Source of the DNA: Echiichthys vipera
Taxonomy: Eukaryota; Chordata; Actinopteri; Perciformes; Trachinidae
DNA: 64,000 nt
Assembly (NCBI GenBank): GCA_963691815.1
Contig: OY829657.1
Span: forward strand, 3,943,953-4,007,952
Direction of reading: 5' to 3'
In this document: positions 11,240 through 22,330 of the stretch, piece by piece
Layout of the letters: every line of letters begins with the position of its first letter
Position numbering within the stretch: position 1 is the stretch's first letter
Notes under the pieces: generated by a model
Told to the model about the DNA's origin: nothing
Seen by the model: the letters and a program-made list of their open reading frames with translations, nothing else
Database searches by the model: none
Made by a program: the position numbers and the translations under genes

Positions 11240-11720
11240 TGACAGGCTGCTCTCATTCACTGTTCCTACATATAACTACGAAAAGTAATGCACAGTAATG
11301 TGTGTGTAGTTCAGATTTTTCTTACTGTAGAGTATCAATGAACCGTAATTTGTGTGTATTCCACATATTAATTTTGTATATTTGTTTATTCTACGTATTA
11401 AAAGCAGAGGACGTAGTGAAAGACCGCTAATCCCTGTTTAGGAGAGCAGATCGGGGTGGCGGATGGGTTCCAAAGTCACCCGGGGTGTTCATGTCCGGGA
11501 AGTACTAACCCAAACCAGAACCCTTTCTCTAATCCTAATACCAGTTAGTTTTGATGCCTAACAATAACCGACACCTTTTGTTTCCTAAATGTATCCGTCG
11601 CGGTCCACTTCTGGTCGCTGTTTTTTAAACTATCATACAAATTTGTGTGCATAACTTTTCCTACATCATACAAACGTGTCGACGAGAATATGTTGATTGT
11701 GGTGCAGATTCTAGAGATTA
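11240..11720. repeat. dispersed repeat, copy 1
   Basis: Several phrases recur at 15815-16460 in the same order: a CACTGTTCxTA start, GTAATGCAC, GTGTTCATGTCC..GAAGTACTAA, TCCTAATAC and a GTGCATAACTTTTC end. Similarity is moderate. The nature is unknown; a non-autonomous DNA element is possible. Confidence 0.65.
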
Positions 11721-11912
11721 TCTTTTATAACATCTTCACACTGTCCGTCCGCACCGCGCCCGGGCTTTAGGGTACTTGTCCCCCCTCCCTCTCCCCCCGC
11801 TGGCCAGTCCGTTTGTACTCACACTGCCTGGGCCTCGCGCAAATGCTTCTTGGTGTCCATACGTCATCACGCTGTGACACGTCACACGCATTGATTGACG
11901 TCGTCACTTTGT

Positions 11913-12038
11913 TTACAAATCTTTCCGTAGACCTAGTTTTTGTGCGTCTTGTCGACTGTTTTTAAATATTTTCATCGACCAAATCTGCAGTAAACACTCC
12001 ACCTCCGCATCACACCAACGTGAACCTTTCGGCGCCAT
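11913..12038 (-). pseudogene. Myb/SANT-like DNA-binding domain remnant, 41 codons
   Basis: The frame begins MAPKGSRWCDAEVECLLQIW and continues with SMKIFKNSRQDAQKL before an early stop. Spaced tryptophans with Asp-Ala-Glu-Val-Glu resemble the Myb/SANT-like (trihelix) domain of Harbinger-type transposon partner proteins. It is too short to form the full three-helix domain. It lies inside a mobile element on the same strand as alk, in an intron. Confidence 0.65.
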
Positions 12039-12127
12039 TGTTGTTGTTAAATGTCCGCGCATGGTCAGTCCTTCTATTTTCTATGTCCGAACAGGCGCAC
12101 ATAAATTAGGTCAGAACCGTTGTAGGC

Positions 12128-12180
12128 CTCGTGCTCGTGCTCGTGCTCATGCTCATACACGTGCGCACGCTCGTGCTCGT
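12128..12180. repeat. GCTCGT/GCTCAT hexamer-like microsatellite
   Basis: Degenerate CTCGTG and CTCATG units in a row within the transposon-like element. Confidence 0.8.
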
Positions 12181-13046
12181 ACATGTGCAAACGCGCTCTA
12201 CAAAAGCCCACCTCTCTCAGGCGGGCCGTGTACAGCCCGCTCGCCGCAGTTATGCGTGGAGTGGGTGCACTCACACTGCTCAAACACACTAGGCTTTAGC
12301 GCTGCGGAAGGACAGTGTGAGTGCGCCCTGAGAGTAAGTTAGATATAATTGTCTTGATATCAGAAAATACAAAAACAATTGTCTATCATGACTTCAACCG
12401 CTGATATGCAATACGATCGCCAATCGCCACAAATCTACGAGGATAGGACATTTTGGCCACATCACCCAGCTCTAGTTTTCAGGCTAGATACCAAATGATC
12501 TGCTCAGTCAGCTGCAGCACATTGAACAGTTCAGTCTGGGTAGATTCTGCTGTGATCCGTACTCTTCTATATCTGCACGGCCTGCCAGCTGCTGTCAATC
12601 AAACACAGAAAGGGAGTCACCCCTGCAGCCAGGCCGGCCGAGATAAAATGGAGCTTTTCTGATACTTCACCAAAAAACTACTTCTTCCTGTCAATAATAG
12701 AAAGTTATGAACAATGTTATTTGTTCACAACAAATGGGGTTGATTAAATGTGATTTCAGTGGGTCTGGAGGTTAGTCTCACTATACATTTCTAGATAGCA
12801 AAAGCTAAATTCATACATTACTGTAATTAGGAGAAAAAACAATATGCAAGGATTATAGATAACTTACTCCTCATCCCCATCTCCCCATCCATACTTGGGT
12901 CTAAGAGAAATATGTTTGTAAAGTTGAATCCCTGCAGCGTTTACAGCTCTTTCTAAGTAGATCCATCTTGCTTTTCATGACATACTGTAAATTGTAGCAT
13001 CTCATACGCTACTGAACATCCATTTACTGCATAATAGTAGACTTAC

Positions 13047-13194
13047 ATTTGGGCATGCATCCTCTCCTTGCTGTCCCACCAGGATGTTAAGCAGCTCGCC
13101 CTTCCTCAGCAGGAAGTCTCCTGTGATGTAGACGCCGTGCGACCTGCTCATGGCCAGCACGCTTCGACCACCAGCGGCACCATAGGCTGTGATC
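13047..13194 (-). CDS. alk: alk exon: TNF-like/glycine-rich module, part 2
   Basis: The exon is 148 bp, entering in phase 2 and leaving in phase 0, from CACACCCCAG to GTAAGT. It encodes ITAYGAAGGRSVLAMSRSHG, VYITGDFLLRKGELLNILVG and QQGEDACPN. The motifs AYGAAGG, SHGV and ILVGQQGEDACP are among the most conserved in the ALK/LTK family. Relative to human ALK the Lys-Gly-Gly-Lys after AAGG is altered, while the rest is near full length. The 34-bp minisatellite starts about 300 bp upstream of the acceptor in the transcript. Confidence 0.96.
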
Positions 13195-13492
13195 CTGGGG
13201 TGTGAGGGAGAGAAATGACACCCGGAGCCAAAAACAACACACAAATAGCAGCAGGATAATAATCCTAATGACATGACATGACAAAAAAAAGGCTGATTTT
13301 TTCAGAGTGTTTTGTCAAAGCGTATCCCCAAAGCCCTGTCAGATGAACTCAAGTACCTCGTCACTAACTCCCAATATGTGTCCCACATGAATATTCATTA
13401 TACAGTGGAAATTGTTAATTATTTCATAAGTGTCAATGTTTAGGTTGTTTTGGAATGGTACTTCTACTTGGACTGAAGCTTTGTTTCAACTG

Positions 13493-14550
13493 TTAACCCT
13501 TTACTTTTAGCTAACTATTACAACTGTTTATCCATTACTTTCAGCTAACTATTTAAACCATTTATACGTTACTTTCAGCTAACTATTTAAACCATTTATA
13601 CGTTACTTTCAGCTAACTATTTAAACCATTTATACGTTACTTTCAGCTAACTATTTAAACCATTTATACGTTACTTTCAGCTAACTATTACAACTGTTTA
13701 TCCATTACTTTCAGCTAACTATTTAAACCATTTATACGTTACTTTCAGCTAACTATTTAAACCATTTATACGTTACTTTCAGCTAACTATTTAAACCATT
13801 TATACGTTACTTTTAGCTAACTATTTAAACCATCCAGTTATTTTTTAGCTAACTATTTCAACTGTTTATCCATTACTTTCAGCTAACTATTTAAACAATT
13901 TATACGTTACTATTCCCTATGTAACTATTCCAACTGTTTATCCGTTACTTTTAGCTAACTATTTCACCCATCCAGTTATTTTTAGCTAACTATTTTAACT
14001 GTTTATCCATTACTTTTAGCTAACTATTTAAACCATTTATCCGTTACTTTTAGCTTACTATTACAACTGTTTATCCATTACTTTTAGCTAACTATTTTAA
14101 CTGTGTTCATTACTTTTAACTAACTATTTCACCCATCCAGCTACTTTTAGCTAACTATTTCAACTGTTTATCCATTACTTTTAGCTAACTATTTCACCCA
14201 TCCAGTTATTTTTAGCTAACAATCTAAACCATTTATCCGTTACTTTTAGCTAACTATTTCAACTGTTTATCCAGTTATTTTTAGCTAACTATTTTAACTG
14301 TTTATCTATTACTTTTAGCTAACTATTTCACCTGTCCAATTACTTTTAGCTAACTATTACATCTGTTACCCCATTACTTTTAACTAACTATTTTAACAGT
14401 CCAATTACATTTAGCTAACAATCCAAACCATTTATCCGTTACTTTTAGCTAACTATTACAACCGTTTCCCATTACATTTAGCTAACTATTTAAACCGTTA
14501 TTTCAGCTGTTTATGTTACTTTTAATTTACTAGCCTATTCCAACCGTTCA
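13493..14550. repeat. 34-bp minisatellite with 170-bp higher-order period
   Basis: The core unit reads about TTACTTTCAGCTAACTATTT followed by AAACCATTTATACG (34 bp), roughly 30 units. Units are nearly identical in 13500-13810 and more degenerate after about 13820, with CCATCCAG and AACTGTTTATCC variants. The phrase CAACTGTTTATCCATTAC at 13521 recurs at 13691, a 170-bp (five-unit) period. Confidence 0.95.
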
Positions 14551-15814
14551 TCTATTACTATTTCCACCATTAATCCGTTTATTGGTTGTTATACTTTTAT
14601 CTACCTGTTTTAAATTTTGGTAGGCCACTATCTAGCTAGCTAGTTTTCAGACACTGCAATATGCCTGGTGTTCAGATTTTATAGCTAATAAACAAATCAT
14701 AATTTCAACTTTTAAAAAACTGTACAGTCGGTCAGAAATAACCTGAGGCTAACAAGCAGACCTCATGTATTCCACCTGCAATTGAATGAGCACAACATTA
14801 AATAACAACCAAAATTAATTAGGAAACTAAAAACTATTTGACTTAAAGTATGGTAACCTACACAAAACCAAGCTCAGACTTCAGTGTTCATGGGCACACA
14901 ACCACACAGAGACAGTCATTATACAAATACCTTCATAGCAGAAGACACTAATTTCAAATGCTGCAGTTTTCTTGCCAGGAAAAAAAAAAGCCAACTTGAT
15001 TGGTTTTTGGTAGCGCTTCGATATTTCTCTTCCCTGGTGGTCGTGCTTGGTGGAGAGATAGAAAAGCTGCCCGGTGCTCAGTAGCTACCTCAGCTGTTTG
15101 CCTAATGACTTTTGGGAGATGCAGAGCACATATTCATCTCTGTGACCGTCTGTCAGCTTCATTTACAGGCTCCGCCAGCTAAACCAGGCCGCATCAAGAC
15201 CACAATTCTGGACTTAGCTCGGAGACAGAAGGTGTTTTTCTAAAACTCTGGGACATGTGTAAAGACAGAGCTGTCCACGCTGTAGTTGGTCGGCTATTTT
15301 GAGACCCAAGAGTTTTGGCTGAGCTCAGGTGTGTGTATGTGTGCGTTTGTTTTTGTGTTAATGTGGGAGGCTAGAAGCTTTCAGAGACCTTTTTTTTGTT
15401 TGAACCATCCAAGTCAAATTCAAGTTAAACGCCTCATGTTGTCATGAATGCCCAGAGGAGACACATTGATCTGTGCACAAGGTAGTGGATATTACAGCGT
15501 TAATCCCAGAGCAGTACACAGTTTGAGGTCAAGCCTGAAGGACCTCTAACATAAACGTGGAGGTGGGTGGTTGTGGAGTGAATCATGCTATTTAGCTGCC
15601 ATTACTCCAGCCTCTGCTCCCTCCTGCAAGAATCTGATAGTGATATGTTTGCTTATGGTTGATTGATGTGTTGCTGATGCACAAAGGAGTGGAAGTGGGA
15701 GGGAGGAAGAGTCTGCACTGTTGCGAAAAATGTGAGTTTCACAGTGCTGATGCCTAAGAAAGAGAGGTTCAGTGTCTATTGTAGTGTTTGTATATTGAGT
15801 GCTCATGAGACCAC

Positions 15815-16460
15815 TACATAAGGCTTTCCTCATCCACTGTTCGTATGTATTACTAAGAAATGTAATGCACTATACTACTACGATACTATTTGTATGTAAT
15901 CCATGTATATATTTTTTTTACTGTATAAATCAGACAGAAATCAGGTGCCATAGCATCATATGGGTCCGAAAACGCAGGACTTTCACCAAGAGGAGAGGCA
16001 TTCATGTCCCCGAAGTACTAAGCCACACCACAACCTTTTATCTAATATTAATACAGTAATTTTGGTGTCCTAAACTTAACCATCACAATGACCTTCTGGT
16101 TGTCATTGAGTTAAATAGAAATGTCATATTTTGTGAGATATCATACAAACCTGTTTCAGTCATTGTTCGTAAGGTATACCAACATGTTTCACAATGTTCC
16201 ACAGAGCGTCATATTTCTTAATGTATCATATGTTTTGTTTTCACGCTATTTGCCAGCTGCAGCCTACTGACTTTGTCTTTGTGTTTCTAGTTCTATTTTG
16301 ATTTTATTTGTTGTTTTATTGTTGTTTTATGTATTGTAATTTCATTGTACTAAGTATATTGACAATAAAGAAAATTCTGATTCTGATTCTGAATTGTTGT
16401 GCATAACTTTTCGTAAAAGATTTACAAATACAAAACCCATTGATGAGAATAAATTGATGT
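15815..16460. repeat. dispersed repeat, copy 2, probably interrupted by a LINE tail
   Basis: It matches 11240-11720 piecewise. The segment GTTGTGCATAACTTTTCGTA near 16395, which follows ATCATACAAA directly in copy 1, is here pushed downstream by the LINE end at about 16205-16392. Confidence 0.6.
16205..16392 (+). mobile_element. LINE 3' end with TTCTGA tail
   Basis: A T-rich 3' UTR ends in GACAATAAAGAAAATTCTGA and TTCTGATTCTG, the usual ending of several fish LINE families with hexamer-like tails. The 5' limit is uncertain and there is no coding part. Confidence 0.65.
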
Positions 16461-16581
16461 ACTCAAGGATTGGCCCATGTATTGACACCCTTTAGAAAGA
16501 GATTAAATTGCGGCAGAATGCATATATTTCCATGTTTTGATGTGTGTGTGTTCTAAAGCTATGTACTGGCAACAGACCTAC

Positions 16582-16747
16582 CTGTAGGTGCCAGTTTCCG
16601 GTACCCGCCACGTTTGAATGCCTTTGAAGGGCCCTCGGGTGCCTACTGTCACGTTGACGTTGCTGTTCCTGTAGGAGTTGGAGCACTGAGTGGGAGTTGG
16701 ACCTTCAGGGCCCACGGCCCCACAGGTATGAAAAATCCATTTTTTGG
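16582..16747 (-). CDS. alk: alk exon: start of TNF-like/glycine-rich ligand-binding module
   Basis: The exon is 166 bp, entering in phase 1 and leaving in phase 2; the acceptor is CATTTGCAG and the donor CAG/GTAGGT. It encodes KKWIFHTCGAVGPEGPTPTQ, then CSNSYRNSNVNVTVG and PFKGIQTWRVPETGTY. These match the ALK start of the module: Phe-x-Thr-Cys-Gly-Ala, Gly-Pro-Thr-x-x-Gln-Cys and Gly-Ile-Gln-x-Trp-x-Val-Pro. The NSN-V-x-V wording and GIQ-W-VP are nearer to human ALK than to human LTK as recalled. NVT is a sequon. Published ALK structures place these strands in the TNF-like fold that holds the ALKAL ligand. Confidence 0.95.
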
Positions 16748-19700
16748 CTGCAAATGAAGATGAAAAAGACATAAAAGAATAACATTTAGCACTTCATAGA
16801 GCACACAGCTGTAGATGCACACATTCTGTATTCAGTCACGCATACACTTAAAGATGACAGACTTAAAGATGACAGAGGGGCTGGATTCAGTATGCACCGC
16901 AGACTCATTACAGTTCTATTTGTCCTGCATTCATCCCACTTCAACATTCCCCACTGCTCCAATTTCGTATCAATAAAACTCAAATAAACAGATACGAAGA
17001 AAATGATTAGATATTGGGAAAGCAAGCTCCAAGCTGGAAGCTACTCATACGAGCTGCTACTATCATCGTATTCGCAACTGCAGCAGGGGATGTGATGACA
17101 GGATCACAGGTGACAAACATTTCTCCTCATTTTCCGTGTAATCCCATGTGTCGGTGCTAATTGGAGTTCTTTTCACTGTAATTAGCACAAGATTAGTCTT
17201 GTCAGATGGACGTGGAAGGACTTAACGCTGCAGTACTAAATCCTGATTTAAGGCTTGTGAACACAGAGCAGCAGGGAAGACACCAGGCACTGAAGCGCTC
17301 TCTCTTCTTTCTCCATCTGCCCTGCTGCAAACGCTCTGGGACTACTTAACAACAGGGCTGCAAATCTGCAGCAAAAGTCATTCCCCAAACAGAACAGTTC
17401 ACATTATGGCTTTCATAGCCTCTGAGTTGTTGCTCATTTCGATTGTAACATTGTTGTTAAGTTTTTTTGCATGAACAGATGCAGTAGTAGACTGATTAGA
17501 TGGTAACAGGATACACAGAAAGGAGAAGAGATTGCACAAGACCGGTCACAGGAATGCATTTAGAGGCTGTAGCCAGCTGAGGATAATAGTATCATATTAA
17601 AGGCATCCATTGGTTCCAGCTCTCACCTCAAGGTATCTGCATGAAAACGGTTTCTATGGGTGCCCTTGAGTCTCCCCTTTACAGACATGCCCACTTTATG
17701 CTAATCCCATGCACTTTTTTTACCTATTCTGAGATTTCTGCATACTGGGGTCCCTACACAGTCTCGGAGTTGTATAAATATGGTATGCCTGGAAAACTGA
17801 GACTCTTGTGGTTTCAGTGAGCCCAATTTTATTCATGTGTGATGATGTTAGTCCCCATAGTAGGCCTTTCATTGAAGAGGGACAATTTTCAAACAGACCT
17901 CACTGCATAAAATGACCTCAAGCCCTCTGAGAAGATGAGACATTACAACAAAAAACTAGAGAGCATTTGAGTCACACTCCTTGATGGAAACTGTAAGACT
18001 GTACAGGTGTACCCCTGAGTTTTGATATTGGCATGAAAAACATAAATATATACGTGGTCTGTTGTGAATGTGCAGGGTTTGGCTTCCACTGCTGTTTGAT
18101 TCTAAGCCTGAATTATTATCCCAGTGCTGCCCTGCTCTCAGCACAACACCTTCCACTATTCAAGTCGCCTGCTGTGTAGTGCCTATTAGAGTTGAAGCCC
18201 AGGAATTGAGATCCCAGTATTTACAAGGATCTCTCCCCAAAATCGCATCTCTCTGACTGAGGAAAATAACTGCAGGAAGCTGGTATTTTTAGCATGCAAC
18301 AACAAAATGAAAATATAGAACATTTTCTCTATAATTATCCAATGTTGAGTTATGGAGAGAAATTGTGCTCTCACAGGAAAATAATGGGTTGTAATCTGTT
18401 GAAAGCCAGGAAAAAGCATTCATTCTAACTGCCTGTTTCCGTCCCTGCCAGTACAAATGATGACTAGCATTACTGCTGAAACCTGGATGGACTGCATCTC
18501 TAGCATCCTATTTGTCAGTCCCATCCTCACAATGATTCCCAGTGCTTCATACTGCGCTCTATAAACATCTCTTCCGAGTTTGGTGAAAGGTTGCCAGCAG
18601 AGGCAATTTCAAGCAGGCTTACAAGAACACTTTAAAACACTATGGTGCAACACCATTGTGGGGACTCTGTTTGGCTTCCATCCAGCAGAGTAAATTGATC
18701 CCTTAAGACAGTGCTTCCAACACCCAGTAAGGTAAAAAAAGTTAAGACTGTTGGGAATAAATCCATCACTAGTAGAAAAGCCTCCATAGCCAAATGGTGC
18801 TTTGGACGTAAATCTAACTGTACTTAATGGGTTACACTGCGATGGCAATCAGTTAAGGTGCGGCATGCTGAAGCGAAAGGAGAGAAGATAAGATATAAAG
18901 TAATATAATATAGATCTTTCATTACTTTTTATTACTTGAAAAAGTCCGTTCTTGGCTATCTGACATGAATAAGATCATTGTTATGTAAAGATTGACTCTT
19001 TTTAGCAGGTGGTGTCAAAGATAACCAGATCATCCGTTCGATTTTGCTTTTGATATCACACTTCAACTCAGCTGATCGATCTTGTTGATCCATCAATGTG
19101 AGTGAGTTCTTATGCACACATATACACACACACACGGCCATACCACTCACCATTCTGTGATAGGCACGTGACAGAAGAGACAAAAACAGGATGTGCCTTC
19201 ACTTGATAGTCTTCTCTAATGAGTGGTGTGCATACAGGTCAGCCCCATTCACCTGCAACACAGACTAATATACGCACACTCATTCACACCAACACGTATG
19301 CCTGTGTGACTTTGCCTGACAATTAATTAAATCTCCCTTCCTGTGAACTTTGCCACAGGTGGCATGCCATCATTATAACAAACAGTGGCCTAAATTAAAG
19401 AAAGGGCAACGGCTAAGTGTAGAAAATGTCTCTGATTGGTTCGCAATACTGACAGCAATTTCACAGCACTCTTCATCTCCTCTGAAGTTTGAACATTATT
19501 GATATAAAACAACTGTAAACATATCATTTTCTAGGAATGACAAAGGCAGTCCTTAGGCCAATCAGTAACGGGTAAACAAGCATTTCATCACCTAGTTAGG
19601 CCAATGAATTGTATTTTAAATGCCAGAACGAAACAATAAGATTCTCTCAGTTTTGTAAAAAATGATCAGCACTCGGTACAAGAAGGCATGTTGTGTCAAC

Positions 19701-19784
19701 TGATATTTCAAGCAGGCGGGAGTTCTGAGGCATACATTTTCTAATTCTAGTGTTGTTTGGCTTTAGTCATGATTGAGGTAGTGG

Positions 19785-20115
19785 ATCAGTTCTTTCCCCA
19801 GTTGGTTGTACAAGCCCCTTCCCTATTTTCTACCCCCCTACTGCTGTACTTCCACACCCTGGGACTACATTCTTCTTTGAACTCAGCTTTCATTTTGATC
19901 TCAACTCCATAAAGTTTTGTGACTGCATCTTGCATGGTTTTCGGACCAAAGGCATAAAGTGTGGGAGCCGAAGCCTCTTCTCAACTCTCTGCCCCCCTAC
20001 TTCCGGCCTCCTTGCTAAGATCACACCCATATTTTAACTCAGCCTTGATGTTGATCTCAACTACAAAGTTTTGAGAGTCTATCTTTCACGGTTGCAACGT
20101 TATCGCAGTGACAAA
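19785..20115. repeat. degenerate two-unit dispersed repeat
   Basis: Two related units each have CCCCCTACT.., then AACTCAGC(T/C)TT(C/G)AT, then TTGATCTCAACTxCAxAAAG and a closing CTTTCACGGTT or CTTGCATGGTT phrase. The offset is about 160 bp. The wording is common in fish genomes. Confidence 0.6.
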
Positions 20116-22039
20116 ATCTGTAGATTAAGAAGACTTCTAATTCTGCGCTGCTCTCCTCTCCAGCATGTATCCTCCTTAGCCAGTGACAGTTGTCCTCCTT
20201 GGGCCAGCCATTAGAAAGATGGATCAAGGCTGGCACGCCGTGAATGGATCTGAATGCTAAGTACAAAAGCTTATGAGGCGCCCAAGTCCAATTAATTACC
20301 AAAGCCTGTTTTGTGTGGCACTGCTCGTTATCAGTCTCATATCTGTCTTATTGACTAACGTTCCCCCTCCAAAATCCAAAGTAACAACAACTAGCTAACT
20401 GATTGCCACAGGCCAGTGTTTATGAACCAGTAAAGAATGAAGCACAGACTCGCATCCCCACTCTACAGCTAATTAGCATAATGACCAAAACTCCTATTCT
20501 GCATGGAGCGTTCAGGGAGCAACATCTGCTGTCAGCTACTTTCAAGAGCCAATCGGATTGCTTCAATCATCATCCTTTCTGTCTTTGAGTCGACGCCAGT
20601 TTTCATCTACTTTTTGTTGTGTGTTGTGTGAGATGAAGTGGAACACCTTGATGTGAAAATGTGGTCTGTTCAAAGAAGCTAATGCTCGTACATCCTGCCA
20701 TCCTGCAGATAAGGTGTAAAAACGATGGTGCTTTGTTGCATCGAGACAGTGTATTGTGTAAAGTTGTTTTAATGTCTTAGGAGGACCTGAAAAAAAAACT
20801 AATCTGTGTCAGTCACACACCCACATACACACACAAACATACCGAATCTCATACAGTGAATGGCCAGAGAAAAATAAGAACAGCTCATTTTGAGGTTAGC
20901 GACGTGTTTCCATCCCACCATCTTCACTAAAATGAAGAGAAGCAAGCTCATCTAGGTTACTTTTTCACTTCCTCCCAAAAAGCAAATGATGAGTCAGCAG
21001 TGAGAGGCGGGTGCCACTCAGCAGGGCAGTGGTGAGAGATGAAAGCTGCCAGAATAGTGGGAAATCAATGGAGATGAGGGCAAAGAACAAGAATAGACAA
21101 ATGAAGGGGAAGTTAGGGTGAAGGAAAAAAAACAGCAGGAGGAAGAAGTGGGACAACTGCGGCGGGGTCAGAGGACATAGTGTGAGCTAACAACTAACAA
21201 CAGCTTTTTAATGGTAAAGATGTGAGACAAATGGAAGCAAAAAGGAGCAAAATGTGCTTGCACAAGATGTGGTAGCAGAGTAGAGGGAAAGATGAAGGGG
21301 AGAGTCAGAGGAGACAAGAGACGTTGATGTTCGGAGGGGTTAATCATTGAGCGTGTCGGGGGAAAAAGAGAGCCTTGTTGGAGTGACAGGTCCGCTGAGC
21401 CAAAACCCTCATCAGGCTTGCCGTCCTGCCCCGCAGACGTCAAAGCATCAGCTCCCGAAGGGAGAAAGTGAGACGCCCGGCGAATGTTAACCACACATGG
21501 CTGTCTTTGAAAATGGCCATTGTATTACTGCAAGTTCAACTTCTTTCACCGCCAAGTTAATATCTATGATAATCACAAGGGCGGGAGCAGTGTGATCTCA
21601 TAGCCCCATCTTCCTCCAAGTCTGCTGGCTTTATTGTAACCATAATGAGTATTGCCTAAGCACATTAAATAGCTTTTTTGTTGCCGCCTTTGCAGCTATA
21701 TAAAAAAAATGTATTGCTCTGCATAAAGGATTTTCTTGACGGACTGGGTAGTCTTTGTTTGCTGACGGACTCACGCCTGTGGCTCCAGTTCAGTGCATGA
21801 TCTTGTAACATTATCCAATCCGCTGACTAACGTCTAATCTTTTCCCGTCCCTGTCTGACCCTCAAGAGACTAACAGATGGCTCTGTGTTCAAGACTAAAG
21901 AGTGACCCACATCACAGACATTCAATAAGACAGGTCACTGCACTAACATATAAGGGCCCTTGGTGCATGTTGGTCTGCTGTTGAGCATTGTTAACTCATT
22001 ACATGCTGCCGTTCAGTCAGGATCCTTTGGTGTCACTTG

Positions 22040-22330
22040 TCAATGCCCTGGGTTTGAAACACATGAAGGTCACTACAATCGCTGTTTTAAACACAGGGAA
22101 CACGTGGTTAACCTTGCAAACTTACACAGAACAATGTGGTTAGCTTTAGGCAATAAAAACACTTGGTTAGGGTAAAGAAACGATCAACGATGGGGTTAAA
22201 ATAAAATGTTCATAACGTAACTACAGTGAAGCAAGGACATGACATGAACGGGACATGAACCGCAGTCTCCAGGGTGAACAGTCAGTGTTCGTTTGACCCA
22301 TGCACCACCCCAACCTCTCTCCTTACATAG
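22040..22330. repeat. fish-type dispersed repeat
   Basis: It contains GTGGTTAGCTTTAGGCAATA, then AAAACACTTGGTTAGGGTAA, and AACCGCAGTCTCCAGGGTGA followed by TTTGACCCATGCACCACCCC. This order of phrases is typical of a very abundant teleost repeat, recalled from memory. Confidence 0.6.

Larger units (their letters stand above)
11736..12333 (-). mobile_element. DNA-transposon-like element (Harbinger-like?), minus orientation
   Basis: It shares about 250 bp with 42394-42665 in inverted orientation, including the Myb/SANT-like reading frame. It begins near TCACACTGTCCGTCCGCACC and ends near GACAGTGTGAGTGCGCCCTG. AGGGCGCACTCACACTG is thus a likely terminal inverted repeat. A GCTCGT/GCTCAT microsatellite sits inside at about 12128-12180. 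The superfamily is inferred from the Myb-like frame. Confidence 0.7.
6078..13046 (-). other. intron (6969 bp) rich in nested mobile elements
   Basis: From low to high coordinates it holds a foldback element (6598-7255), a (GT)n tract (7955-7978), a SINE with target duplication (8723-9094), a tandem duplication interrupted by a LINE (9551-10650), a dispersed repeat (11240-11720) and a DNA-transposon-like element (11736-12333). I saw nothing definite in 6100-6590, 7260-7950, 8000-8700, 10660-11230 or 12340-13040. Confidence 0.8.
13195..16581 (-). other. intron (3387 bp) with minisatellite and repeat
   Basis: It contains the 34-bp minisatellite (about 13493-14550), a dispersed repeat (15815-16460) and a LINE tail (about 16205-16392). 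The 14600-15800 part shows nothing recognisable. Confidence 0.8.

Noticed and set aside
13493..14550. Regular repeat-spacer pattern resembling a CRISPR array
   Set aside because: The 34-bp units are contiguous without unique spacers; the genome is vertebrate; it is a minisatellite.
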